NCBI GenBank assembly: GCA_030834905.1
Contig: JAUQWZ010000023.1
Span: forward strand, 62,001 to 126,000
Direction of reading: 5' to 3'
From: Aggregatilineales bacterium
GTDB lineage: Bacteria > Chloroflexota > Anaerolineae > Aggregatilineales > Phototrophicaceae
DNA: 64,000 bases
In this document: positions 25,007 to 32,496 of the stretch, piece by piece
Layout of the letters: every line of letters starts with the position of its first letter
Position numbering within the stretch: the stretch's first letter is position 1
Notes under the pieces: model-generated
What the model saw: only the letters and a program-made list of their open reading frames with translations
Told to the model about the DNA's origin: nothing
Databases searched by the model: none
Translations under genes and position numbers: made by a program

Positions 25007-26722
25007 ATGACGGTAGATGTATATTCGCGTCTGAAACAATCCATTCTTGACAAGCTCAGGCGGCTTTATGGCGACGAACAAGCCATCGCCGCCTATGACA
25101 GATTGATAGCGCGGCTGAACCAGTTTCCCGCCGCCGGTCAGTCGGGCGATCTGATGCTGTCGGAACGCGACGCGCTGATTATCGCCTATGGCGATCACCT
25201 CTGGCGCGATGGCGAAGCGCCGTTGGTGACGCTGCGACAGGTGCTTCAGCAGTTTAAGCTGCCAGTTTCCGGCGTACATGTGCTGCCATTCTTCCCGTAC
25301 TCGTCCGACGACGGCTTCTCTGTTATCGATTATTATCAGGTCGATCCGGCGCTGGGGACGTGGCAGGACATTCGCGCGTTGAGCGAGGATTTTCGCGTCA
25401 TGTTTGACGCGGTCTTCAACCACATCTCGGCGCGCAGCCAGTGGTTTCAGGCGTTCCTGCGCGGCGAACCCCCATACACCGATTATTTCATCACCGTCGA
25501 TCCGTCGGCGGACTTATCGCTGGTGACGCGCCCGCGCACGCTGCCGCTGCTGACGGCATTTGATACTGTCAACGGACGCCAACACGTGTGGACGACCTTC
25601 AGCGACGACCAGATTGACCTGAATTTCGCCAATCCCGGCGTGCTGCTCGATATGCTCGACGTGCTGCTGTTTTATGTGGAACAGGGCGCGCAGTTGATTC
25701 GGCTGGACGCGATTGCCTTTCTGTGGAAGCAGATCGGCACCACCTGTATCCATCTGCCCGAAACCCATCTGGTCATTCAACTGATGCGCGAGGTGCTGGA
25801 TATGGTCGCGCCGCAGGTGATCATCGTCACCGAAACCAATGTGCCGCACCGCGAGAATCTGTCTTATTTTGGGGACGGTCAGAACGAGGCGCAGATGGTC
25901 TACCAGTTCGCGCTGCCGCCGCTGATTTTGCACACCTTGCGCTCCGGTGACGCTTCGCGGCTGTCGGCATGGGCGAAGACCATCGAGCGCGTGAGCGACC
26001 GCACCACCTTCTTCAACTTTACGGCGTCGCACGACGGCATCGGCGTTCGTCCCGTCGCCGGTATCCTGGCGGATGACGAAATCGAGGCGCTGGTCAAACG
26101 GACGCAGGCACACGGCGGCTTTGTATCCTACAAGAACAACCCGGACGGCAGCCAAAGCCCGTATGAACTCAACATCACCTATTTTGACGCCATCACCCAT
26201 CCCGAAGTGACGGCAGCGCAGCCCGATCTGGCGGTTGACCGCTTCATGGTTTCGCAGGCGATTATGCTGGCATTTATCGGCGTGCCCGGCATTTATCTGC
26301 ACAGTCTGGTCGGCTCGCAGAATGACCTCGTCGGCGTGGAAACAACCGGTCGCTATCGCAGCATTAACCGCCAGAAGCTGAATGCCGATGCGCTGCTGGC
26401 GGAACTGGACGATCCGTTATCGCTGCGGGCGCGGGTGTTTTCACGTTATCGTCAGATGCTGGCGGCGCGGGCGGCAGAACCCGCCTTTCACCCACTCGGC
26501 GGGCAGAAGGTGCTGGATATGGCGGCGCGGGTGTTCGCGCTGGAACGCACCTCGCCGGATGGAAAAGACACAGTGCTGGCGCTGCACAACATCTCCGATA
26601 ACAGCATCTCCATCAATCTCCCTGAAGGACAGCACCGCGATCTGATCAGCGGTCAGGTAGTGGGCGGCGGGGATGGGCTAATGCTGGAACCATTGCAGGT
26701 GCGCTGGCTGAAGCGGGTTTGA
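25007..26722 (+). CDS. GH13 subfamily 18 sugar phosphorylase (glucosylglycerate/sucrose phosphorylase type)
   Basis: Alpha-amylase-family phosphorylase of about 571 residues that would split an alpha-glucoside with phosphate to give glucose 1-phosphate. Motifs: HVLPFFPYSSDDGFSVIDYY near residue 85, DAVFNHIS near 130, the nucleophile in LIRLDAIAFLWKQIG near 234, the acid/base in VTETNVPHREN near 274, and FTASHDGIGVRP near 342. KQIGTTCIHLPETH after the nucleophile resembles glucosylglycerate phosphorylases more than bifidobacterial sucrose phosphorylase, by recollection of those families. ATG 25007 has AGGAG 8 bases upstream; a longer in-frame start at 24944 would add a stray hydrophobic leader. 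Confidence 0.85.
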   Translation: MTVDVYSRLKQSILDKLRRLYGDEQAIAAYDRLIARLNQFPAAGQSGDLMLSERDALIIAYGDHLWRDGEAPLVTLRQVLQQFKLPVSGVHVLPFFPYSSDDGFSVIDYYQVDPALGTWQDIRALSEDFRVMFDAVFNHISARSQWFQAFLRGEPPYTDYFITVDPSADLSLVTRPRTLPLLTAFDTVNGRQHVWTTFSDDQIDLNFANPGVLLDMLDVLLFYVEQGAQLIRLDAIAFLWKQIGTTCIHLPETHLVIQLMREVLDMVAPQVIIVTETNVPHRENLSYFGDGQNEAQMVYQFALPPLILHTLRSGDASRLSAWAKTIERVSDRTTFFNFTASHDGIGVRPVAGILADDEIEALVKRTQAHGGFVSYKNNPDGSQSPYELNITYFDAITHPEVTAAQPDLAVDRFMVSQAIMLAFIGVPGIYLHSLVGSQNDLVGVETTGRYRSINRQKLNADALLAELDDPLSLRARVFSRYRQMLAARAAEPAFHPLGGQKVLDMAARVFALERTSPDGKDTVLALHNISDNSISINLPEGQHRDLISGQVVGGGDGLMLEPLQVRWLKRV

Positions 26723-26734
26723 ATTTTGCTTGCA

Positions 26735-26750
26735 TCCAAAACGTTTCGGA
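26735..26750. promoter_or_regulatory. Candidate LacI-type operator ahead of the dehydrogenase operon
   Basis: TCCAAAACGTTTCGGA is symmetric about a central CG at all but one mirrored position pair, the pattern preferred by LacI-family repressors. It lies 119 bases before the start of the 26869-30900 operon and 13 after the phosphorylase stop. No LacI gene is adjacent, so the regulator would act from elsewhere. Confidence 0.4.
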
Positions 26751-26868
26751 TCTATAACTAGTCCGATTGTGAACCACTACAGAATCGGCTGTGTTTACCC
26801 GTTGCCTGACGCATTACAGCGAACCAACCGGCAAACAAGCTCCGCCTTAACAAAGGAGTCGTGTCATC

Positions 26869-27921
26869 ATGGGAGAGGCGTTTGTTTTTACCGCGCCGCG
26901 CACCAGCGGCTATCAGTCTTACGAAGAGGCACCGCTTAAGCCTGATGAAGTTCGCATTCGCACGTTATATTCCGGCATCAGCGCCGGAACAGAACTGACC
27001 TACTATCGGGGGACAAACCCCTATCTCTCGAAACAGTGGGACGCCGACCGGCGTCTCTTTATCCCGGCGGCGCAGGCGACCTTCAGCTATCCCGTGACCA
27101 ACCTCGGCTATGAGGAAGTTGGCGAAATCGTTGAAGTTGGCAGCGGCGTGACCGACGTGCGGGTGGGCGACTGTCTGTTTGGCACCTGGGGACATCGCAC
27201 GTCCTACGTCGCCAACCTTGATTACGTGCGCCCGCGTTTGATGCCCGAAGGCGCGGAGCCAATTTTTGGCATTTTCTCGCACCTGGGCGCAATCGCCCTC
27301 AACGGCGTGCACGATGCCGCGCTGCGCCTGGGGGATACCGTCGCCGTCTTCGGGCTGGGCGCGCTTGGGCAGATCGTCGCCATGATGGCGCGGAAGAACG
27401 GGGCGAAAGTGATCGCCGTTGACCTGCACGACTCGCGGCTGGAGATGGCGAAAACGCTGGGCGCGGACGTAGTGCTGAATGCCAACCGTGACAAACCCGC
27501 CGAGACGATTAAGGAAATGACCCACGGGCTGGGCGCGGACGTGTGCATTGAGGTGTCCGGTTCGACGCAGGCGCTGCACGAAGCTATTCGCGCCGCCGCC
27601 TATTCTTCGCGGGTGGTGGCGATGGGCTTCTTCCAGGGCGAGGCGCGCGGGCTGTATTTGGGTGACGAGTTCCATCACAACCGCATCAATCTCGTCTGTT
27701 CGCAGATTTCGGGCGTCGCACCCGAACTGAGCAGCCGCTGGAACAAGCTGCGGCTGTGGCAGACGGCGGTTCTGCTGCAAGCTGAAGGCTGGCTCGACCT
27801 GCGCCCGATCATCACCCACCGGGTGCCGTTTTCCAATGCGGGCGATCTGTATGGGCTGCTGGATGAGCGCCCGCAGGAAGTCGTCCACGCCATCATCGAC
27901 TTTGAAACACAGCAAGGATAA
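26869..27921 (+). CDS. Zinc-independent medium-chain dehydrogenase (MDR superfamily)
   Basis: A 350-residue NAD(P)-dependent oxidoreductase. The Rossmann part contains VAVFGLGALGQIVAMMARKN and the acidic end of strand 2 in VIAVDLHDSRLEMAKTLGAD, suggesting NAD preference. The catalytic domain opens with the equivalent of the alcohol dehydrogenase zinc site, but reads SGISAGTELTYYRG where zinc enzymes have a Cys, and the four-Cys structural zinc loop is absent. This arrangement resembles the BchC-like branch. AGGAG lies 10 bases before the ATG. First gene of an operon with a Gfo/Idh/MocA oxidoreductase and a GH36 enzyme, so it probably oxidises a sugar or sugar alcohol. Confidence 0.87.
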   Translation: MGEAFVFTAPRTSGYQSYEEAPLKPDEVRIRTLYSGISAGTELTYYRGTNPYLSKQWDADRRLFIPAAQATFSYPVTNLGYEEVGEIVEVGSGVTDVRVGDCLFGTWGHRTSYVANLDYVRPRLMPEGAEPIFGIFSHLGAIALNGVHDAALRLGDTVAVFGLGALGQIVAMMARKNGAKVIAVDLHDSRLEMAKTLGADVVLNANRDKPAETIKEMTHGLGADVCIEVSGSTQALHEAIRAAAYSSRVVAMGFFQGEARGLYLGDEFHHNRINLVCSQISGVAPELSSRWNKLRLWQTAVLLQAEGWLDLRPIITHRVPFSNAGDLYGLLDERPQEVVHAIIDFETQQG

Positions 27922-27928
27922 AACCCCC

Positions 27929-28924
27929 ATGACTCCGCTTCGTACCGGCATACTGGGCTGCGGCGGTTTCGCCCACGTTCACGCGCAAATCGCGCTCGAT
28001 CTGCCAGACGACGTATCTTTGGTCGCCTTCAGTGACCGCAACGATTGGAAAGTTCGCGATTTTCAGGCGAAGTACGCGCCAGAAGCGGCGATTTTCACCG
28101 ACCATCATGATATGTTCGAGCAGACCGACCTCGATCTGCTCATCATCGCGCTGCCGCCTTACGGGCATACTGACGAGGTGGCGCTTGCCGCCGAGCGCGG
28201 CGTCCATATCCTCATCGAAAAGCCAATTGCGCTGGCGTCGGATGATGCCTGGCGCATGGTCGAAGTCACCGAACGCGCGGGCGTGAAGACGCAGGTGGGC
28301 TTCATGTTTCGCTTTGGCGAGGCAGTTGAACGCTTCAAGGCGATGCAGGCTGCCGGAGACACCGGTGCTATCGGACTGATGAGCGCCCGTTATTTCTGCA
28401 ATGCGCTGCACGCGCCCTGGTGGCGAATGCGCGAGAAATCGGGCGGACAGGTGGTCGAGCAGGTGATCCACATGTTTGACCTGATGCGCTATCTGATGGG
28501 CGATCCGGTCAGCGTTTACAGCCGCCAGACAAATTTATTCCATCAGGACGTGCCCGACTACACCATTGAGGACGTGAGCGCCACCATCGTCAACTTCAAA
28601 CATGGCGAAATGGGTGTGGTCTACGCCACCAACAACGCCATTCCCGGCAAATGGATCAACGATTACCGGGTGGTGGCGCAGCGGCTGACCGCCGATTTCC
28701 AGAACGCCAACACTGCCACTTTCACGCAGACCGACAAACCCGATAATCCGGTCATTACCATCGAATCGAGCCGGAATTTTCGCCAGAGCCAGATGCTGGA
28801 TCTGATCAGCGCCATTCGCACTGGCGGCGTCACCCGCACGCCCATGTCTGAAGGCGCGAAATCGCTCGATCTGGTGCTGGCGGCGCGGCGCTCATCAGAG
28901 ATCAGGGCGGAAGTGGCACTATGA
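27929..28924 (+). CDS. Gfo/Idh/MocA-family oxidoreductase
   Basis: NAD(P)-dependent sugar or inositol dehydrogenase family protein, about 331 residues. The Rossmann motif GILGCGGFAHVHAQIA is at the N-terminus. HILIEKPIALASDDAW holds the EKP signature near residue 95, and GGQVVEQVIHMFDLMRYLMG near 180 carries the conserved catalytic-region Asp/His pattern of the C-terminal domain. The start is 7 bases after the dehydrogenase stop, and the stop overlaps the next gene's ATG by 4 bases (ATGA). With the MDR protein it could carry out successive redox steps on a sugar released by the GH36 enzyme. Confidence 0.9.
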   Translation: MTPLRTGILGCGGFAHVHAQIALDLPDDVSLVAFSDRNDWKVRDFQAKYAPEAAIFTDHHDMFEQTDLDLLIIALPPYGHTDEVALAAERGVHILIEKPIALASDDAWRMVEVTERAGVKTQVGFMFRFGEAVERFKAMQAAGDTGAIGLMSARYFCNALHAPWWRMREKSGGQVVEQVIHMFDLMRYLMGDPVSVYSRQTNLFHQDVPDYTIEDVSATIVNFKHGEMGVVYATNNAIPGKWINDYRVVAQRLTADFQNANTATFTQTDKPDNPVITIESSRNFRQSQMLDLISAIRTGGVTRTPMSEGAKSLDLVLAARRSSEIRAEVAL

Positions 28925-30900
28925 GACTGGTCAACAGCGGCGGTGAACTCAGTCTGGAGTCGATTCGGGTGAGCCTGCACAAGCTGTCCGGCGTGGTCAA
29001 CGGCGTGCTGCTGGATACACCGCTGCGCTTCGATTCGGCGTCCGATGGGCTGTTTTACGCCCGCTGCATACCGGCAGCGCTGCGCGGCGGCAGCTTCCAC
29101 GTCGAAGTGACACAGGAAGCCGAACGGCGGCTTGAAGCGCGCTGGTGGCTTGAATCGGTGCCCGACGGTTTTGTTCTCGATTCGTTTGGGCTGCGTTTTG
29201 CCGAACTGCGCAACCTGCGCGATTTCCTGCGCTGCGGCTATGTCAGTTGGGATGGCAGCTATTACGTGCAGCCGGAACTCACGGCGGGAACCCGGACGAC
29301 AGGCTACGCGATGACGCAGCTTCTGCCAAAAAATGGCGCTGGCAGCATCGTCCTCGGCTTTGACCGCCACGACCGCTTTCAGCAGACCTTCACGCTGGAC
29401 AGCGGCGTTGATCCGGCAAGCCTGACTATCGAAACGCTGTGGGATCGAAAAGATCATCGTGGGCTGGAACGCTGCGAGTCCGAACGGCTGGTCATTTTCG
29501 CGCACGAAACCGACGACCACGAAGCCGCGCTGCGCCAGTGGGCAAGCGCCGTTGCTGACGTCATGCAGCCGCGCCTGTCGGTTCCGACGATCTACGGCTG
29601 GTGTTCGTGGTACAACCTGTACGCGGCGATCAACGAGGACAACATCCTCGAACATCTGCGCGGCGTCCGCGACGTGGCACAGCGTGAAGACCTGCCGCTG
29701 TGGGTGTTCCAGATTGACGATGGTTTCACGCCTGAAATGGGCGACTGGCTGGACGTGAAGCCGCAGTTCCCGCGTGGGATGAAGCCGCTGCTGGACGATA
29801 TCCGCGACGCGGGTTTCACGCCCGGCTTATGGATCGCGCCGTTTATGGTCGGCAACCGCAGCCGACTCTATCGCGAACACCCTGACTGGGTGGTCAAAGA
29901 CCGCCTGAACGGGCAGCCGCTGGCACACATGAAGTTCTACGGTGAATTTCGCTGGCACAAGCGCAGCGAGGAATACTACATCCTCGACGCTACCCACCCG
30001 GACGCCTTTGAATATCTGCGGCTCGTCTTTCGCACCTGGCGACAGGAATGGGGCTGTGAGTACTTCAAGACCGATTTTATGAATTGTGGCAGCGATTACG
30101 GACCGGATCGTGCCGTCTGGCATCAGCCGGGCAAGAGCCGGATCGAAATCTGGCGCAGCGTGACGGAGATGATTCGCCAGGAAATCGGCGACGCGGTCTG
30201 GCTGGGCTGCGGCTGCCCGCTGTGGGCGTCGGTCGGGCTGGTGGACGCCATCCGCATCGGGCGCGATGTAGGCGTGCAGTGGAGTGGTGACTATTCGGCG
30301 CAGTCGCTGCTGCGCGACCAGATGATGCGCAATTTTGGCAGCGGTATCCTGTGGCAGTCTGACCCTGACTGCATTCTGCTGCGCCCGCGTTTTCATCACC
30401 TGAGCGACACGGAAGTGACCTCACTGGCGCTGTACGCGGGCATGGCGGCGGGGCTGGTGATGACCAGCGACGCGCTCGACGAACTACCGCCCGAACGGCT
30501 GGCGCTGTTCAAATTTCTGCTGCCGGATGCCAGCCGCCGCCAGCAGCGCGCCGCCTGTCGTTTCCCGCTGCTGGGACAGGAGCCGCCGGTGTACCGCCCG
30601 GATGACGATCCCCGCCGCCAGTGGCGCTCGTCCGATCCGGTGATCGCGCAGGTGCGCTCGGCGGGCGATACGGCGCAGACCGCCGTATTTCTGCTGAACA
30701 CGGGTGAAGAACCGCTGGAACGAGTGTACCCGTTGGAACAATTGGGGCTGGCATCACCCGCCTATGCCTATGACTGGACGGGAAACATGGCGAACGATGC
30801 GCCCATGGAGCAGGTGAGCGTGACGCTGCCGCCTCATGGCGGCGTCCTGTTCTTCCTGTCGCCGGGGCGCTGGACAGCGCCGCCAGCCCATTTGCCATGA
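28921..30900 (+). CDS. GH36-type alpha-galactosidase
   Basis: Clan GH-D glycosidase of 659 residues. The N-terminal ~220 residues form the beta-sandwich. The barrel opens with YGWCSWYNLYAAINEDNI and LWVFQIDDGFTPEMGDWLDV. The nucleophile is the Asp in YFKTDFMNCGSDYG near residue 386 and the acid/base Asp lies in RIGRDVGVQWSG near 450. A C-terminal beta domain completes it. There is no signal peptide, so it acts on imported oligosaccharides. Translationally coupled to the Gfo/Idh gene. Alpha-galactosidase is the most common activity, but GH36 also includes alpha-N-acetylgalactosaminidases and raffinose-type transferases. Confidence 0.88.
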   Translation: MRLVNSGGELSLESIRVSLHKLSGVVNGVLLDTPLRFDSASDGLFYARCIPAALRGGSFHVEVTQEAERRLEARWWLESVPDGFVLDSFGLRFAELRNLRDFLRCGYVSWDGSYYVQPELTAGTRTTGYAMTQLLPKNGAGSIVLGFDRHDRFQQTFTLDSGVDPASLTIETLWDRKDHRGLERCESERLVIFAHETDDHEAALRQWASAVADVMQPRLSVPTIYGWCSWYNLYAAINEDNILEHLRGVRDVAQREDLPLWVFQIDDGFTPEMGDWLDVKPQFPRGMKPLLDDIRDAGFTPGLWIAPFMVGNRSRLYREHPDWVVKDRLNGQPLAHMKFYGEFRWHKRSEEYYILDATHPDAFEYLRLVFRTWRQEWGCEYFKTDFMNCGSDYGPDRAVWHQPGKSRIEIWRSVTEMIRQEIGDAVWLGCGCPLWASVGLVDAIRIGRDVGVQWSGDYSAQSLLRDQMMRNFGSGILWQSDPDCILLRPRFHHLSDTEVTSLALYAGMAAGLVMTSDALDELPPERLALFKFLLPDASRRQQRAACRFPLLGQEPPVYRPDDDPRRQWRSSDPVIAQVRSAGDTAQTAVFLLNTGEEPLERVYPLEQLGLASPAYAYDWTGNMANDAPMEQVSVTLPPHGGVLFFLSPGRWTAPPAHLP

Positions 30901-30988
30901 CGATCACCCCGATGGCGAAGGGTTACGATGCGATTTGGGATTCGGCTATACTGTTGGCAGGATAACGGCACGACGGCGAACATCAGAC

Positions 30989-31243
30989 ATGGCAAAACTC
31001 AAACTCGACCTTCACGACATCTACAACAAGGGCGATAAGATCGAGACTGAACTGAACCGGATTATTCAGGAAGCGATTGACAAGAAGATCGCGCTGGTAG
31101 AGATTATTCCGGGGAAGGGAAGCGGCGCGCTGAAGAAAAAGGTCCTGCGGTTTCTTGACCAGAAGCACATCCGCGCCCTCTACCACCGCGTCGAAAAGGA
31201 CGATAAGAACTTCGGGCGCATCTTCGTCCATTTCCGGCACTGA
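30989..31243 (+). CDS. Stand-alone Smr-domain protein
   Basis: An 84-residue protein that is a single small MutS-related (Smr) domain. It begins LKLDLHDI (family LDLHG), then has the helix with IETELNRIIQEA and the loop IIPGKGSGALKKKVLRFLDQ. Smr domains are nucleases acting on DNA branches or on mRNA at collided ribosomes. The usual H-G-x-G loop is PGKGSG here, so the loop histidine is missing. ATG 30989 gives the domain start exactly; longer frames upstream run back into the GH36 gene. It lies just before the repeat element at 31266. Confidence 0.82.
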   Translation: MAKLKLDLHDIYNKGDKIETELNRIIQEAIDKKIALVEIIPGKGSGALKKKVLRFLDQKHIRALYHRVEKDDKNFGRIFVHFRH

Positions 31244-31265
31244 CGGCGGTCAGCGGATAGATTCC

Positions 31266-31421
31266 GTAGGGACACGACATTGTCGTGTCCGCCGCTGAAA
31301 CAAAACGGACACGATGGCGTGTCGCACGACGTAAGGTTGTGGCAACGAAACGGACACGATGGCGTGCCGCACGGCGCAGGGTTGTGGCAACGAAACGGAC
31401 ACGACATTGTCGTGTCCCTAC
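31266..31421. mobile_element. 156-bp MITE-like element with 25-base terminal inverted repeats
   Basis: The left end (31266-31290) and right end (31397-31421) are inverted copies: GTAGGGACACGAC... at one side and ...GTCGTGTCCCTAC at the other, each containing the palindrome with arms GGACACGACA and TGTCGTGTCC. Between them a 45-base unit containing CGGACACGATGGCGTG and GGTTGTGGCAACGAAA is repeated twice (31306, 31351), the third start (31396) merging with the right end. No open frame of its own and no transposase. Same ends as the array at 13158-13310, but a different interior. Confidence 0.65.
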
Positions 31422-31454
31422 ATTCTCCGCATTGCGTGGTGAATCGTCTGATTC

Positions 31455-32312
31455 CTACACAAACAGCGGCTTGGTGCCCAACCGCCCGATTTCGGCTTCC
31501 ATTTCCGCGCTGGTGGGGCGTTTCTCAAAGCGGCTGGCGGCATCCAGGACTTTTGGCAGCAGGTGGATATCGCCGACGGTGTTGAGGAACACACCTTGTC
31601 GCCCCAGCACCCAGTGAACGGCTTTGTCAATCGCCGCCTGTTCGGTCAGCGGCTCGTACCAGGTGGCGTGGGTATGCTGTCTGTCGTCCCAGCCGCCCTG
31701 AGCGATTGACTTGATGGTCTGCACCGCCAGATTGCGTTCGGCGCACATGCCGATCAGGGTTTCAAAATCGGCGGCATACTGCGGGTTCTGCATCATGATG
31801 AAGTTATAGGGCAGCAGCACCGAGTCGAAATCGAAGCGCTCCAGGCTGCGTTTGTGCATCGCCGCCACGCTGATATCGTGCCCGGTCACGCCAATGTAGC
31901 GCACCAGCCCCTGCTCGCGGGCTTCAACGGCGGCTTCCAGCGCCCCGCCGGGTCCCATCGCCACTTCCCATTCCTGCGGATCGACCAGATAGTGAAGCTG
32001 GAGCAGATCAACCGACGGCACGCGCAGGCGTTCGAGCGACTGGTGAATCTGGTCGCGCGCTTTCTGATAGGTGCGCTCGCCGGTCTTGGTCGCCAGAAAG
32101 AACTTATCCCGGTGCCGATCCATCCACGGACCAATCCGCCGTTCGGAGTCGCCATAGCTGGCGGCGGTGTCGATATGATTGACGCCATATTCGAGCAGCA
32201 GATCCAGCGTGCGGTCGGCTTCGTCCTGGGTGACCTGACCCAGCGCCGCTGCGCCAAACAGGGTGCGGGTGCTGTGATGTATGGTGCGACCAAAAGGCGC
32301 TTGCTCGATCAT
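31455..32312 (-). CDS. Aldo/keto reductase
   Basis: NAD(P)H-dependent reductase of about 285 residues, TIM barrel. The catalytic tetrad is visible: Asp48 and Tyr53 in [12 protein letters not shown], Lys76 in [10 protein letters not shown] and His107 in LLQLHYLVD. The start is ATG 32312, with AAAGGA 6 bases upstream; an in-frame extension of 32 codons has no ribosome site. Several bacterial members reduce sugar-derived or toxic aldehydes; substrate not assignable. Monocistronic, followed on its 3' side by the MITE-like element. Confidence 0.9.
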   Translation of the reverse strand: MIEQAPFGRTIHHSTRTLFGAAALGQVTQDEADRTLDLLLEYGVNHIDTAASYGDSERRIGPWMDRHRDKFFLATKTGERTYQKARDQIHQSLERLRVPSVDLLQLHYLVDPQEWEVAMGPGGALEAAVEAREQGLVRYIGVTGHDISVAAMHKRSLERFDFDSVLLPYNFIMMQNPQYAADFETLIGMCAERNLAVQTIKSIAQGGWDDRQHTHATWYEPLTEQAAIDKAVHWVLGRQGVFLNTVGDIHLLPKVLDAASRFEKRPTSAEMEAEIGRLGTKPLFV

Positions 32313-32496
32313 AAGAAATCCTTTCTTAACCCCGGCAAAAGGGCGCTTAAACCTGCCTGTGATGGTACGTTTGCGACGAAAGATAGCGCAGTTTGCCGCT
32401 TCGCGCACATCCCCGCGCGTCTATTCCTTCACAAAAGGACAGCCCGACTGCGACTATACTCAGATTCAGGCTTAACTGAAACGGAAGCAGACATCG

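Noticed and set aside
31280..31617. Overlapping open frames through the 31266-31421 element
   Set aside because: They translate the 45-base repeats and antisense of the aldo/keto reductase; no family features.
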